From contig NZ_LLYB01000035.1 in NCBI RefSeq assembly GCF_001440475.1, positions 1-50,735 on the forward strand: a DNA stretch of 50,735 nucleotides. Direction: 5' to 3'. Positions 43,307 to 50,735 of this stretch are shown here, in pieces. Below the pieces are notes generated by a model, which made no database searches, had not been told where the DNA came from, and worked only from the letters and a program-made list of their open reading frames with translations. Position 1 is the first letter of the stretch, and every line of letters begins with the position of its first letter. Source of the stretch: Bradyrhizobium lablabi. GTDB taxonomy: Bacteria > Pseudomonadota > Alphaproteobacteria > Rhizobiales > Xanthobacteraceae. The position numbers were made by a program, and so were the translations under genes.

Positions 43307-43503
43307 GCGGCGCTGTTGTTACCAAGGGTGGAGTGTCTCGCTGGTTCCGTCGTGGGCCCTGGGAGGCCGGCGCGATGACCTTGATCGGAGGCGGCATCGT
43401 CATGCTGGTGCAGCCCTGGTCGATCGATCTGTACAGCTATTCCTTCGTGACGATCCTGGCCGGTACGGTCGGATACGTCATCGTAAGCCATTTTCCGGAA
43501 TAG
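43303..43503 (+). CDS. Small membrane protein of the ABC importer operon
   Basis: 66 residues with a basic N-terminus (RWFRRGPWEAG) and two hydrophobic helices (AMTLIGGGIVMLVQPW and YSFVTILAGTVGYVIVSHF). It overlaps the permease 2 stop by ATGA, and the ATPase gene starts 10 bases later, so it is clearly part of the transporter operon. Small two-helix proteins occur in the glycerol-importer type of operon. Its role, possibly assembly or stability of the complex, is not known. Confidence 0.75.
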   Translation: MSGAVVTKGGVSRWFRRGPWEAGAMTLIGGGIVMLVQPWSIDLYSYSFVTILAGTVGYVIVSHFPE

Positions 43504-43513
43504 GGCGGCAGAC

Positions 43514-44611
43514 ATGGCACAGATCCGCATCGAGAACCTGCGCAAATCGTTCGATCAGTTCACGGCCGTGCAGGGCTCAAACTTCACGATCGACGACGGC
43601 ACCTTCTTTGCGATGCTGGGGCCGTCCGGCTGCGGCAAGACGACGACGCTGCGCATGATTGCGGGCCTTGAGCTGCCGACCGAAGGCAAGATCCTGCTCG
43701 ACGGCGAGGACGTGACCTTCCGCCGTGCCGCGGCCCGCGATATCGCTTTCGTCTTCCAGCTCTTCGCGCTCTATCCGCACATGAATGTCGCTGACAATAT
43801 CGGCTTCCCCTTGAAGTGCCAGGGCATGCGCCGGCGCGAGGTTCGCCAGCAGGTGCAGGAGACGGCGCGGCTCCTGCGGATCGAGCATCTCTTGTCGAGC
43901 AAGACCTCGAAACTTTCGGGTGGCGACCGGCAGCGGGTCGCGCTGGGGCGCGCCATGGTGAGGCGGCCGAAGGCCTTTCTGATGGACGAGCCGCTGGGCG
44001 CGCTCGACGCCGAGTTTCGTCATCTGATGTGCGGCGAGCTTCGCGATCTGCACGATCGCATCGGCGCGACCACCGTCTACGTGACGCACGACCAGCTCGA
44101 GGCGATGTCGATGGCGGATCAGATCGCCGTGATGAACAAGGGATGCATCGAGCAGATCGGTTCGCCACAGGAGATCTATGACCGCCCCGCGAGCATGTTT
44201 GTGGCTGACTTCATCGGCTCGCCGCCCATGAACTTTTTGCGCTTTGAGGGCGGCCTGAGATCCGGCGATCGAGCCATTGCCATCCATGACGCCAGGATAG
44301 CGATCCCGGAGATCCGAGAGGATCGCGCGAGCGCCCCGCTGGCGCTCGGGATACGTCCGGAGCACATTCGCTTCACCGACGCGGCACCCGTCCGCGGCGC
44401 GGTGTTCGGCGCCGAATATCTCGGCACCACGCAGATCGTCACCGTCGACACGGCGCATGGACGTGTCGCCGCGCGGCTGCCCTCCAGCGCGCCAGTGCGG
44501 ATCGGCGAGACGGTGGGTCTTGAATTCCACTCCGAACGGCTGGCGCTGTTCGATGTCGGCAGCGGTTTGGCTATTCGGACCGCCAATGAGGGAGGCGCGC
44601 GCCATGGCTGA
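43514..44611 (+). CDS. Carbohydrate ABC transporter ATP-binding protein 1
   Basis: 365 residues. The Walker A is GPSGCGKTT (about 36-44), the Q loop DIAFVFQLFALYPH, the signature KLSGGDRQRVALGRAMVRRP, the Walker B AFLMDEPLGALDAEF and the switch His VYVTHDQLEAMSMADQ. The signature has Asp where most sugar importers have Gln (LSGGD). The C-terminal TOBE-like domain (about 230-350) includes LGIRPEHIRF. It works as a heterodimer with the next ATPase. Confidence 0.93.
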   Translation: MAQIRIENLRKSFDQFTAVQGSNFTIDDGTFFAMLGPSGCGKTTTLRMIAGLELPTEGKILLDGEDVTFRRAAARDIAFVFQLFALYPHMNVADNIGFPLKCQGMRRREVRQQVQETARLLRIEHLLSSKTSKLSGGDRQRVALGRAMVRRPKAFLMDEPLGALDAEFRHLMCGELRDLHDRIGATTVYVTHDQLEAMSMADQIAVMNKGCIEQIGSPQEIYDRPASMFVADFIGSPPMNFLRFEGGLRSGDRAIAIHDARIAIPEIREDRASAPLALGIRPEHIRFTDAAPVRGAVFGAEYLGTTQIVTVDTAHGRVAARLPSSAPVRIGETVGLEFHSERLALFDVGSGLAIRTANEGGARHG

Positions 44612-45632
44612 CGTCATCCTGCGCAACATCAGCAAGCGTTTCGGCACGGTCGAGGCGGTGCGCGAGCTCTCGCTGGCGGTGAATGACGGAGAATTCATGG
44701 TCCTGCTCGGGCCGAGCGGCGCCGGAAAGACCACGACGCTGCGGTTGATCACCGGGCTCGAGAGCCCCGACGCCGGCTCGGTCATGATCAACGGCCGCGA
44801 AGTGACGCATGATCCACCGGGATCGCGCGATATCGCTTTTGTGTTCCAGCAATATTCGCTGTATCCACACCTCACGGTCTACGACAATCTGGCATTCCCG
44901 CTACGCTCGCCCGCGCGGCGCGTGCCGGAGCCCATCATCCGCAGGCGTGTCGAGCAGACGGCGGAGCTGTTGCATATCGCAAGCAAGCTGAACAATCGTG
45001 CCACCCGTCTGTCTGGCGGCGAGATGCAGCGCGTGGCTATCGGCCGCGCGCTGGTTCGCGATCCCTCGATCTACTTGATGGACGAGCCGCTTTCGTCGCT
45101 GGATGCGAAGCTTCGCACCGAGCTTCGTCTCGAACTCAAGCGGATTCAGCTCGAGCTCGGTGCGACCATCCTCTACGTGACTCACGATCAGGTCGAGGCC
45201 ATGACCATGGCTTCCCGGATCGGCGTGATCAAGGACGGCCAGCTTCTTCAGCTCGGCACGCCGCGGGAGATTTACGAAAGCCCGTCCAGCAGCTATGTCG
45301 CTTCGCGGCTCGGGACGCCCCAGATCAACTTCCTTCCGGCCCGCCTGTTGTCCGACGTAGCAGTGCCGCCCGGAACCGAGACCGTCGGCATTCGCACCGA
45401 GCATCTGAAGGTTGCCGCGTGCAATGGCGGGCAGATGGTCGGTCGCGTGCACCGCGTCGAGCATCTTGGCGAGCAGAATCACGTTCACCTGGACTATAAG
45501 GGTGAGATGCTGGTGACGCTGGCGGATCCCCATCAGCAGCCGTTGAAGGCCGGTCAGGAGGTCGAATTGCGCCTGGTTCATCCGCTCTGTTTCGATCGCG
45601 CGGGGCAACGTATCCCGGCGATGATGCACTAA
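44604..45632 (+). CDS. Carbohydrate ABC transporter ATP-binding protein 2
   Basis: 342 residues. Walker A GPSGAGKTT, Q loop DIAFVFQQYSLYPHL, signature RLSGGEMQRVAIGRALVRDP, Walker B SIYLMDEPLSSLDAKL and switch region VTHDQVEAMTMASRI are all intact. The C-terminal TOBE region has VGIRTEHLKV. ATG at 44604 overlaps the first ATPase by eight bases and follows GGGAGG. The use of two non-identical ATPases resembles the GlpST pair of the rhizobial glycerol importer. Confidence 0.92.
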   Translation: MADVILRNISKRFGTVEAVRELSLAVNDGEFMVLLGPSGAGKTTTLRLITGLESPDAGSVMINGREVTHDPPGSRDIAFVFQQYSLYPHLTVYDNLAFPLRSPARRVPEPIIRRRVEQTAELLHIASKLNNRATRLSGGEMQRVAIGRALVRDPSIYLMDEPLSSLDAKLRTELRLELKRIQLELGATILYVTHDQVEAMTMASRIGVIKDGQLLQLGTPREIYESPSSSYVASRLGTPQINFLPARLLSDVAVPPGTETVGIRTEHLKVAACNGGQMVGRVHRVEHLGEQNHVHLDYKGEMLVTLADPHQQPLKAGQEVELRLVHPLCFDRAGQRIPAMMH

Positions 45633-45644
45633 AGGATCAACTCG

Positions 45645-46268
45645 ATGTCGCTGCAACCCGAGACGTTCAAGTCGTTGGTCAAGGTGGCCGCAGAGCAGGT
45701 CATCGCCAGCGCGCCGGAGCTTACAAGCCTGGATCAGGCGATTGGCGACGGCGACCACGGAATAAACATGAAGCGCGGGTTCGAAGCCGTGCTCGGCAAG
45801 CTCGACGCCATCTCCACGCAACCGCTCGACGAGGCGCTGAAGATGATCGGCAAGACTCTGGTGATGACGGTCGGCGGCGCGTCGGGGCCGCTTTACGGCA
45901 GTTTCTTTCTCGCCGCCGGCGAAGCGCTCTCGCATGACAGACATTTGCCGGACGATCTCGCTGACGTCTTCGGCAGCGGCGTGAACGCGGTCAGTGCGCG
46001 CGGCCGCTCGCAGGCCGGTGAGAAGACGATGCTCGACGTGCTTGTTCCCGTTCTGGAGACGCTGAGAGCGTCGGCCGGCCAGCCGGACCTGATCGGGCGG
46101 GTCCGGGCCACTGCCGCCGAAGCGGTCGAGCGGACCGCGCCGATGCAGGCCACCAAGGGGCGGGCGTCTTTCCTCGGGCCGCGCAGCGTCGGGCATATCG
46201 ATCCCGGCGCGCGCTCGAGCTGCGTTCTCGTGCACGCGGTGTGTGCGAGCCTGGAGGGACAGCAATGA
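45645..46268 (+). CDS. dhaL: Dihydroxyacetone kinase subunit DhaL (ADP-binding)
   Basis: 207 residues. DhaL carries a bound ADP that accepts phosphate from DhaM and passes it to dihydroxyacetone on DhaK. The Mg-ADP site is clear: LDQAIGDGDHGINMKRGF with Asp30, Asp35 and Asp37, then TVGGASGPLYGSFF. RSQAGEKTMLDVLVP and ATKGRASFLGPRSVGHIDPGA follow the family order. The start follows AAAGGA. It overlaps dhaM by ATGA. Confidence 0.93.
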   Translation: MSLQPETFKSLVKVAAEQVIASAPELTSLDQAIGDGDHGINMKRGFEAVLGKLDAISTQPLDEALKMIGKTLVMTVGGASGPLYGSFFLAAGEALSHDRHLPDDLADVFGSGVNAVSARGRSQAGEKTMLDVLVPVLETLRASAGQPDLIGRVRATAAEAVERTAPMQATKGRASFLGPRSVGHIDPGARSSCVLVHAVCASLEGQQ

Positions 46269-46657
46269 CCGACACTGTGGGTATCGTGATCGTCTCGCAT
46301 TCGAAGGACATCGCCAAGGGTACCGCCGACATGGTGCGGCAGATGGTCGGCAGCGAGGTCAAGGTGGCATTCTGCGGCGGCAATCCCGACGGCGGACTGG
46401 GCACCAGCGTCCCCCTGATCATCGATGCCATCAATGATGCCTGGTCCGCCAAGGGCGTCGCGATCCTCGTCGACCTCGGCGGTGCCGAAACCAACAGCGA
46501 AATGGCGGTCGAGATGCTGGAGCCCGCGCGGCGCGATCGCGTTGTCGTATGCAACGCGCCGATCGTCGAGGGGGCCGTGATGGCGGCGACCGAGGCTGCA
46601 GGCGGCAGCTCATTGGCCCAAGTGAAGGCCGTGGCCGAGGAACTCTCTGCCGACTGA
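46265..46657 (+). CDS. dhaM: Dihydroxyacetone kinase phosphoryl donor DhaM (EIIA-Man type)
   Basis: 130 residues, the EIIA-Man-like domain alone. The phosphorylated His is His12 in GIVIVSHSKDIAKG. Other family parts are GGNPDGGLGTSVPLI and VDLGGAETNSEMAVEML. In E. coli DhaM is fused to HPr and EI-like domains; here HPr and EI are separate genes directly downstream, giving the complete relay. It starts within the dhaL stop. Confidence 0.93.
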   Translation: MTDTVGIVIVSHSKDIAKGTADMVRQMVGSEVKVAFCGGNPDGGLGTSVPLIIDAINDAWSAKGVAILVDLGGAETNSEMAVEMLEPARRDRVVVCNAPIVEGAVMAATEAAGGSSLAQVKAVAEELSAD

Positions 46658-46688
46658 GACGTCGGCGAAGCGAAGATGGAATATAAGC

Positions 46689-46988
46689 ATGCTGGACAAA
46701 GCGGACGGACAAATCTTCACCGGCAATGTGCGGCTGGTGCACGCCGTGGGCATGCACGCGCGCCCGGCGGTCAAGCTGACCAAGCTTGCCAAGAAGTTCC
46801 AGGCGCAGGTTTCCGTTCGGGTCGCAGGCGCGGCCGAATGGATCAACGCCAAGAGCGTCGCCAAGATCATGGCGATGCGTGCGGCGCACGGCAGCACGAT
46901 CGAGATCAAGGCGTCCGGCACTGACGCGGAAGCCGCGGTTGCGGCGCTGGTCGATCTGATTGCAACCGATTTCCCGGACGGGGCCTAG
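46689..46988 (+). CDS. HPr family phosphocarrier protein
   Basis: 99 residues, slightly long for HPr because of about 12 extra N-terminal residues. The active site AVGMHARPAVKLTKLAKKF has His23, and INAKSVAKIMAMRAAHG replaces the regulatory Ser motif of HPr(Ser-P) with NAKSVAKIM, where Ser55 is present. No PTS sugar permease is in the window, so its partner is DhaM. It lies 3 bases before the enzyme I gene. Confidence 0.92.
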   Translation: MLDKADGQIFTGNVRLVHAVGMHARPAVKLTKLAKKFQAQVSVRVAGAAEWINAKSVAKIMAMRAAHGSTIEIKASGTDAEAAVAALVDLIATDFPDGA

Positions 46989-46991
46989 AGC

Positions 46992-48611
46992 ATGCAGGGT
47001 GGCGCGACAGGACTGGCCTACCGCGGCAGAACCGCCTCGATCGGCTTTGCCCATGGTCCGTTCGTCCGGGTCGACGCCGATACGAACGGCGAGCGCGTCG
47101 CGGGTAACCTCGCTGAAGAAGCGCTTGCCCTTCGTGCTGCGATTGACACGGCAAGCGGGCAGATCGCGGATTTGGCCGGGATCGCCGGCGGCGAGGCCGC
47201 GCAAATTCTCGAATTCCAGGTCGCGCTCCTGGAGGACGAGGATTTCATCGAGGATATCTTCGCGTCGATCGGAGAGGGGGATGCGGCTGACGTCGCATGG
47301 CGTTCGGCGCTCGATGCGCAGATCGCGGATTACAATTCGGCGGCGGATGAATATTTGAAGGCACGCTCCTCGGACCTTGCGGACCTGCGCGACCGCGTGA
47401 TCAACATTCTGCGGGGCGGTGGCGGCCAGGCGCTGGAGATTCCGAGCGGCGCCGTCGTGTGTGCCGACGATCTGCCGCCTTCGCGATTCCTGGAGATCGA
47501 TTGGTCCGGCGGTGGCGGTCTGGCGCTGTTACGTGGCAGTCCCACGAGCCACGTCGCGATGCTGGCGCGCGCGCGGGGCATCCCCATGGTCGTGCAACTC
47601 GGCGCGATTCCGGACATCGGAGCCACCGCACTGCTCGACGGCGAAGGCGCGACGCTCGAACTTGATCCCGGCGCCGAGCAGGTCCGCCTGTTCGAGAAGC
47701 GGCGGGAAAGCCATCGCAAGAGCAGGGCATCCGCCCGCGCGATTCTGCGACGGCCGACGGCGTCGTGGCGCGGCGAGCGGATCAAGCTGTTCATCAATAT
47801 CCAGCGAGTCGACGATCTCGAGCACGCCGACGCGCAATATGCCGATGGCATCGGCCTGATGCGCACCGAGTTTCTGCTGACGGAGCGGGGCGGCCTGCCC
47901 GACGAGGAGACGCAGTTCGGGGCATACGATGCGGTATTGCGTTGGGCCGACCGGCGCCCGGTCACCATTCGCACATTTGACGCGGGCGGCGACAAGCCTG
48001 TCGCCGGCTTCACGCTGGACGGCGAAGCCAATCCGTTCCTCGGGGTTCGGGGCTTGCGGCTTTGCCTGGCCCGGCCCGAGATCTTTGCCATTCAGCTCCG
48101 CGCGCTGGCCCGTGCCGCGGTGCGTGGAAACCTCAAAGTCATGTTTCCGATGGTCACATCGGCGGACGAGCTTGAGGCGGGGCGGAGGCTGTTCGCCGAA
48201 ATCGTGCAGCGCTTGCAGGCGGACGGCATCGCCGCAATGCTCCCCGAGCTGGGAATCATGGTCGAAGTCCCGGCGGCGGCCCTGGCGATTGCGAGCTTCA
48301 AGGCCTCCTTCTTCTCGATCGGCTCGAACGATCTCGCGCAATATGTGCTTGCCTGCGATCGTTCCAATGGAGCGCTCGCCCCGTTGATGGACCCGCTGCA
48401 TCCGGCAGTGCTCGAACTGATCGCGCGGACCGCCGAGCACGGGCGGCGCGCCGGGATCAGCGTGAGCCTGTGCGGCGACATGGCGGGCGATCCGCGCTGT
48501 CTCCCCGCATTGCTGAACTGCGGCTTGCGCGAGCTTTCCGTGAACGCGTCGGCGCTTGCGCAGATCAAGCAGACGATCGACCGGCTGAGCAGCGGAGGCG
48601 GCGTTGGCTGA
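46992..48611 (+). CDS. PTS enzyme I (phosphoenolpyruvate-protein phosphotransferase)
   Basis: 539 residues, without the GAF domain of PtsP. The HPr-binding helical part is at about 30-145, the phospho-His domain has LRGSPTSHVAMLARARGIPMVV (His187), and the PEP-binding barrel shows GLMRTEFLL, TIRTFDAGGDKPV, NPFLGVRGLRLCL, FFSIGSNDLAQYVLACDR and the catalytic Cys in SVSLCGDMAGDP. It draws phosphate from PEP for HPr and DhaM. The next small gene overlaps its 3' end by eight bases. Confidence 0.93.
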   Translation: MQGGATGLAYRGRTASIGFAHGPFVRVDADTNGERVAGNLAEEALALRAAIDTASGQIADLAGIAGGEAAQILEFQVALLEDEDFIEDIFASIGEGDAADVAWRSALDAQIADYNSAADEYLKARSSDLADLRDRVINILRGGGGQALEIPSGAVVCADDLPPSRFLEIDWSGGGGLALLRGSPTSHVAMLARARGIPMVVQLGAIPDIGATALLDGEGATLELDPGAEQVRLFEKRRESHRKSRASARAILRRPTASWRGERIKLFINIQRVDDLEHADAQYADGIGLMRTEFLLTERGGLPDEETQFGAYDAVLRWADRRPVTIRTFDAGGDKPVAGFTLDGEANPFLGVRGLRLCLARPEIFAIQLRALARAAVRGNLKVMFPMVTSADELEAGRRLFAEIVQRLQADGIAAMLPELGIMVEVPAAALAIASFKASFFSIGSNDLAQYVLACDRSNGALAPLMDPLHPAVLELIARTAEHGRRAGISVSLCGDMAGDPRCLPALLNCGLRELSVNASALAQIKQTIDRLSSGGGVG

Positions 48612-49026
48612 CACGGCGATCGATGAACCGGCCGAAGCCGGTGCTGTTGCGGTTTACAAGCGCATCTTCAAGGAGGTGCTGGACAGCCGTCCGTCGGGCA
48701 TGCGGCTGCGTCTGGCGCATGCCATGGGGAAGAACCGCAGCTTCGTGAGCCAGATCAGCAATCCCGCCTATCCAGTGCCGATACCCGTGCAGCATCTCAA
48801 CACGATTTTCGATGTCTGCCACTTCCCACCGCAGACGAAAGCGGCCTTTCTCCGCGCCTATGCCCGCGCGCATCCGCGCCGAATCGGCCGACTGACCGAA
48901 GGATCGCACGAGCGGACCTTGACGCTGCATTTGCCGGATCTCGGCAGTGCGAAACGGAACGCCGAGCTCGATGCGCTGCTCCAGGAATTTGCGCGGCGCT
49001 TGATTGCGATCATGCGGGAAAAATAA
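48604..49026 (+). CDS. Small putative HTH DNA-binding protein in the dha operon
   Basis: 140 residues from a TTG start overlapping enzyme I. The section IFKEVLDSRPSGMRLRLAHAMGKNRSFVSQISNPAYPVPIPVQHLNTIFDVCHFPPQ resembles an XRE-type helix-turn-helix (GKNRSFVSQIS as the turn and recognition helix). The remainder is charged and helical. It has no sugar-binding or kinase domain. It may regulate the operon; there is no direct evidence, and a plain structural role in the relay is also possible. Confidence 0.65.
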   Translation: MADTAIDEPAEAGAVAVYKRIFKEVLDSRPSGMRLRLAHAMGKNRSFVSQISNPAYPVPIPVQHLNTIFDVCHFPPQTKAAFLRAYARAHPRRIGRLTEGSHERTLTLHLPDLGSAKRNAELDALLQEFARRLIAIMREK

Positions 49027-49073
49027 GGCGTGAAGCCAAGGGAAGGAAAAGGCGAGGAAGCGGGGAGGAGACA

Positions 49074-50057
49074 ATGAAGAAGTTCATCAACTCGGTCGAT
49101 AGTGTGCTTGCGGAGAGCCTCGACGGGCTTGCAGCCGCGCATGCCGATCTCGTCGCGCTTGGCGAGGGGCGCAAATTCGTGCGGCGCCGTGAACTGAACC
49201 CGAAGAAGGTCGCACTCGTTTCGGGCGGCGGCAGCGGGCATGAGCCGCTGCATGCAGGCTTCGTCGGCTATGGCATGCTCGACGCCGCCTGTCCGGGGCA
49301 GGTCTTCACATCACCGACGCCGGACCAGATCGTTGAGGCCGCGCAGGCTGTTTCCGGTGAGGCCGGCGTGCTGTTCATCGTGAAGAATTATGCGGGTGAC
49401 CGCATGAACTTCGAGATGGCAGCCGAGATCGCCGAGGGCCGCACGGCGACCATCGTGACCGATGATGACGTCGCGGTCGAGAACTCGACCCACAGCATCG
49501 GGCGCCGCGGCGTCGCCGGTACGCTCATCGTCGAGAAGATTGTCGGCGCGGCCGCCGAGAAGGGCGCTGATCTGGCGGGCTGCGTTGCGCTCGGCGAGCG
49601 CGTTAACGCACGCACGCGCTCGATGGGCGTGGCGCTGACGAGCTGCACGGTCCCGGCCGCGGGCACGCCGACCTTCTCGCTCGGCGAGGACGAGATGGAG
49701 ATGGGGGTTGGCATTCACGGCGAGCCGGGACGTCGCCGCGTCAAGCTGGAGCGAGCCGACGCGATTGCGGACGAGATGACGACGGCCATCGCGCAGGATC
49801 TCGACGCGCGAGACGGGGCCGAGGCCCTCCTGCTCGTCAACGGATTTGGCGGCACGCCTGCGATCGAGCTCTATCTGATGTACAATGCGGCGCGCCGGAT
49901 GCTCGAGAAACGGGGCTTGCGCATCGCCCGCTCGCTGGTCGGCAGCTTCGTCACCTCGCTGGATATGGCCGGCTGCTCGCTCACCGTGAGCCTGCTCGAC
50001 ACTGAGACGACCGCGCTCTGGGACCATCGCGTGCGCACGGCCGCATTGAAATGGTGA
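49074..50057 (+). CDS. dhaK: Dihydroxyacetone kinase subunit DhaK (substrate-binding)
   Basis: 327 residues. DhaK binds dihydroxyacetone covalently through a His hemiaminal. Family features are [79 protein letters not shown] and [12 protein letters not shown], which carries the covalent His. GGGGAGGAG precedes the ATG. It is last in the operon, well after dhaL and dhaM, and is followed by an intrinsic terminator. It should yield dihydroxyacetone phosphate for glycolysis or gluconeogenesis. Confidence 0.95.
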   Translation: MKKFINSVDSVLAESLDGLAAAHADLVALGEGRKFVRRRELNPKKVALVSGGGSGHEPLHAGFVGYGMLDAACPGQVFTSPTPDQIVEAAQAVSGEAGVLFIVKNYAGDRMNFEMAAEIAEGRTATIVTDDDVAVENSTHSIGRRGVAGTLIVEKIVGAAAEKGADLAGCVALGERVNARTRSMGVALTSCTVPAAGTPTFSLGEDEMEMGVGIHGEPGRRRVKLERADAIADEMTTAIAQDLDARDGAEALLLVNGFGGTPAIELYLMYNAARRMLEKRGLRIARSLVGSFVTSLDMAGCSLTVSLLDTETTALWDHRVRTAALKW

Positions 50058-50161
50058 TCGCTGCGGCGAGCGGTCGCTGATTTTCAGATTGCGCCTTGGC
50101 CGACGATCGGCCGGAGTCTCACGCATGCACCGGGAGTTTTCCGGTTACCCTCCCTGAAACT

Positions 50162-50192
50162 TGCCGTGTCCTTCGGGCACGGCATCTTTTTT
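50162..50192 (+). terminator. Intrinsic terminator of the ABC/dha operon
   Basis: TGCCGTGTCC and GGGCACGGCA form a 10-bp stem (one T-G pair) with a TTC loop, followed at once by TCTTTTTT. It lies 104 bases after the dhaK stop. Confidence 0.85.
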
Positions 50193-50252
50193 GTGCCGAA
50201 CGGACAGCGATCTCCAGCGATCGATGATCGCGAATGCCTCATCAAGGGCTTC

Positions 50253-50483
50253 ATGCAGACCAGCTTCTGGCGGGCCGGTCTCTCCGGCACGGCTCGTTGC
50301 CTCGGCATCGAAGTTGACGATGCGCTTTCGATTTCGGAGCAAATGGGCCGTTTGATCGTCGAAGCGCGTCAGGCTGTTGGGCCTTATCTTCCGATAAAGC
50401 CGCCGAATCTGCGATCGAGTGGAGAAACCGTATCCAGATCGGATGTGGAGCGGTACTTGGTGGCCGTTGAAGCAGAGCAATGA
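50253..50483 (+). CDS. Small hypothetical protein after the dha terminator
   Basis: About 76 residues starting MQTSFWRAGLSGTARCLG and ending DVERYLVAVEAEQ, soluble and mixed in composition. I do not recognise it. The frame is open from 50166, but that GTG lies inside the terminator stem and cannot be the real start of a separate transcript, so ATG 50253 (AAGGG upstream) is preferred. It overlaps the next frame by ATGA. Confidence 0.4.
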   Translation: MQTSFWRAGLSGTARCLGIEVDDALSISEQMGRLIVEARQAVGPYLPIKPPNLRSSGETVSRSDVERYLVAVEAEQ

Positions 50484-50710
50484 GCGATGGTGGAATCGTG
50501 CCGCTGATTTGCCCGACGTGTCAAAATGCTTTTGACGCAATCGCTCAAAGTATCGACCATGCGGCTACTTTGCATGGGGTTGTTTTCGATATTTTGGTTG
50601 GGCTGGCTGGCCCGGCGGTAGCTCGCAGCCCGGAAGCCCGCCTTCGCCCGATGGGCTTCGGCGCGGCAGCCTTCGCTGCGATGTGGCTTGCCGAGCCGAA
50701 GCTGGCGTAG
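50480..50710 (+). CDS. Small hypothetical protein with a CxxC motif
   Basis: 76 residues. The N-terminal IVPLICPTCQNAFDAIAQSIDHA carries one CxxC that could be half of a zinc ribbon. The C-terminal third is translated from a low-complexity stretch (GCCCGATGGGCTTCGGCGCG and similar) that looks like tRNA-flanking repeat sequence, so a stop within a genuine gene may have been lost. The four-base overlap with the previous frame is the only support for translation. Confidence 0.3.
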   Translation: MSDGGIVPLICPTCQNAFDAIAQSIDHAATLHGVVFDILVGLAGPAVARSPEARLRPMGFGAAAFAAMWLAEPKLA

Positions 50711-50721
50711 CCAGCGAAGGC

Positions 50722-50735
50722 TGGTGGGCCCGGCA
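50722..50735 (-). tRNA. Possible 3' end of a tRNA running off the window
   Basis: On the minus strand the last 14 bases read TGCCGGGCCCACCA: the end of a T-arm stem (TGC), a 7-base acceptor strand, one discriminator base and an encoded CCA. The rest would lie to the right of the window. If the next bases read GGACTCGAACC on the plus strand, it is a tRNA, probably the same kind as the fragment at 39184. Confidence 0.5.

Noticed and set aside
44901..46265. A 454-codon minus-strand frame over the ABC ATPase and dhaL
   Set aside because: Antisense shadow of high-GC coding sequence; the plus-strand genes have full motif sets.
50166..50252. Upstream extension of the small gene at 50253
   Set aside because: The GTG start lies within the stem of the strong intrinsic terminator.
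50145..50540. A 131-codon minus-strand frame at the right end
   Set aside because: It reads through the terminator in antisense, has no recognisable features, and competes with two overlapping plus-strand frames.
1..50735. CRISPR arrays, insertion sequences and prophage genes
   Set aside because: No regularly spaced repeats, transposase, integrase or phage structural genes were seen on either strand.

Overview
The window is high-GC alphaproteobacterial DNA and most resembles a Bradyrhizobium-type chromosome. Reasons: a DUF3300/DUF2950-type pair at the left end, dispersed repeats with a CATGATCCGGAAAAGTG-like core, many TctC/LysR/IclR/acyl-CoA genes, and a PTS-linked dihydroxyacetone kinase operon. 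No database search was possible, so the genus is an inference. No rRNA, CRISPR array, transposase, integrase or complete tRNA is visible.

Layout. (1) 1-1305: end of a Gly-rich envelope protein and a DUF2950 protein. (2) 1315-4328: luciferase-like monooxygenase, flavin reductase and a small protein, divergent from a LysR regulator. (3) 4457-22209: a large catabolic cluster. It holds an SMP-30 lactonase, a TetR regulator, a TctC binding protein, enoyl-CoA hydratase, an NDP-forming acyl-CoA synthetase, a branched-chain-type binding protein, a tandem acyl-CoA dehydrogenase pair, two SDR genes (one a double-domain fusion), a CMD-like protein, TctB/TctA, an IclR regulator, an NTF2-like protein and a Baeyer-Villiger-type monooxygenase. 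Two identical 16-bp palindromes and one related 12-bp palindrome mark a probable TetR regulon. Together the genes could take a cyclic alcohol or ketone through a lactone and a hydroxy acid to CoA thioesters and beta-oxidation. (4) 22274-27698: amino-sugar recycling (SIS deaminase-like, MurQ, BadF-type sugar kinase, NagA), with an aspartokinase-like gene abutting nagA. (5) 27793-31877: a LysR regulator divergent from a frameshifted AMP-ligase, an NTF2-like gene and an enoyl-CoA hydratase.

(6) 31973-39230 is a scarred, duplication-rich region: fragments of an RraA-like and a Crp-like gene abut back to back, two Cys-rich secreted proteins form a tandem pair, and an FrsA-like alpha/beta hydrolase is divergent from an OmpR-type response regulator across a promoter segment that is present twice. 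Two paralogous histidine kinases follow. The first keeps the phosphoacceptor His but has no ATPase domain. The second keeps the whole ATPase domain but has Arg in place of that His. They look like complementary halves of one split kinase, and this is the most striking observation in the window.

(7) 39184-50735: a 3' fragment of a tRNA with a CAT anticodon, then an AT-rich promoter region, then a long operon. The operon encodes a two-ATPase carbohydrate ABC importer, DhaL, DhaM, HPr, enzyme I, a small possible HTH protein and DhaK, and ends at a strong intrinsic terminator. The last 14 bases look like the 3' end of a tRNA in the same orientation as the fragment, so this 11.5-kb block may be, or may once have been, an island inserted at a tRNA gene.
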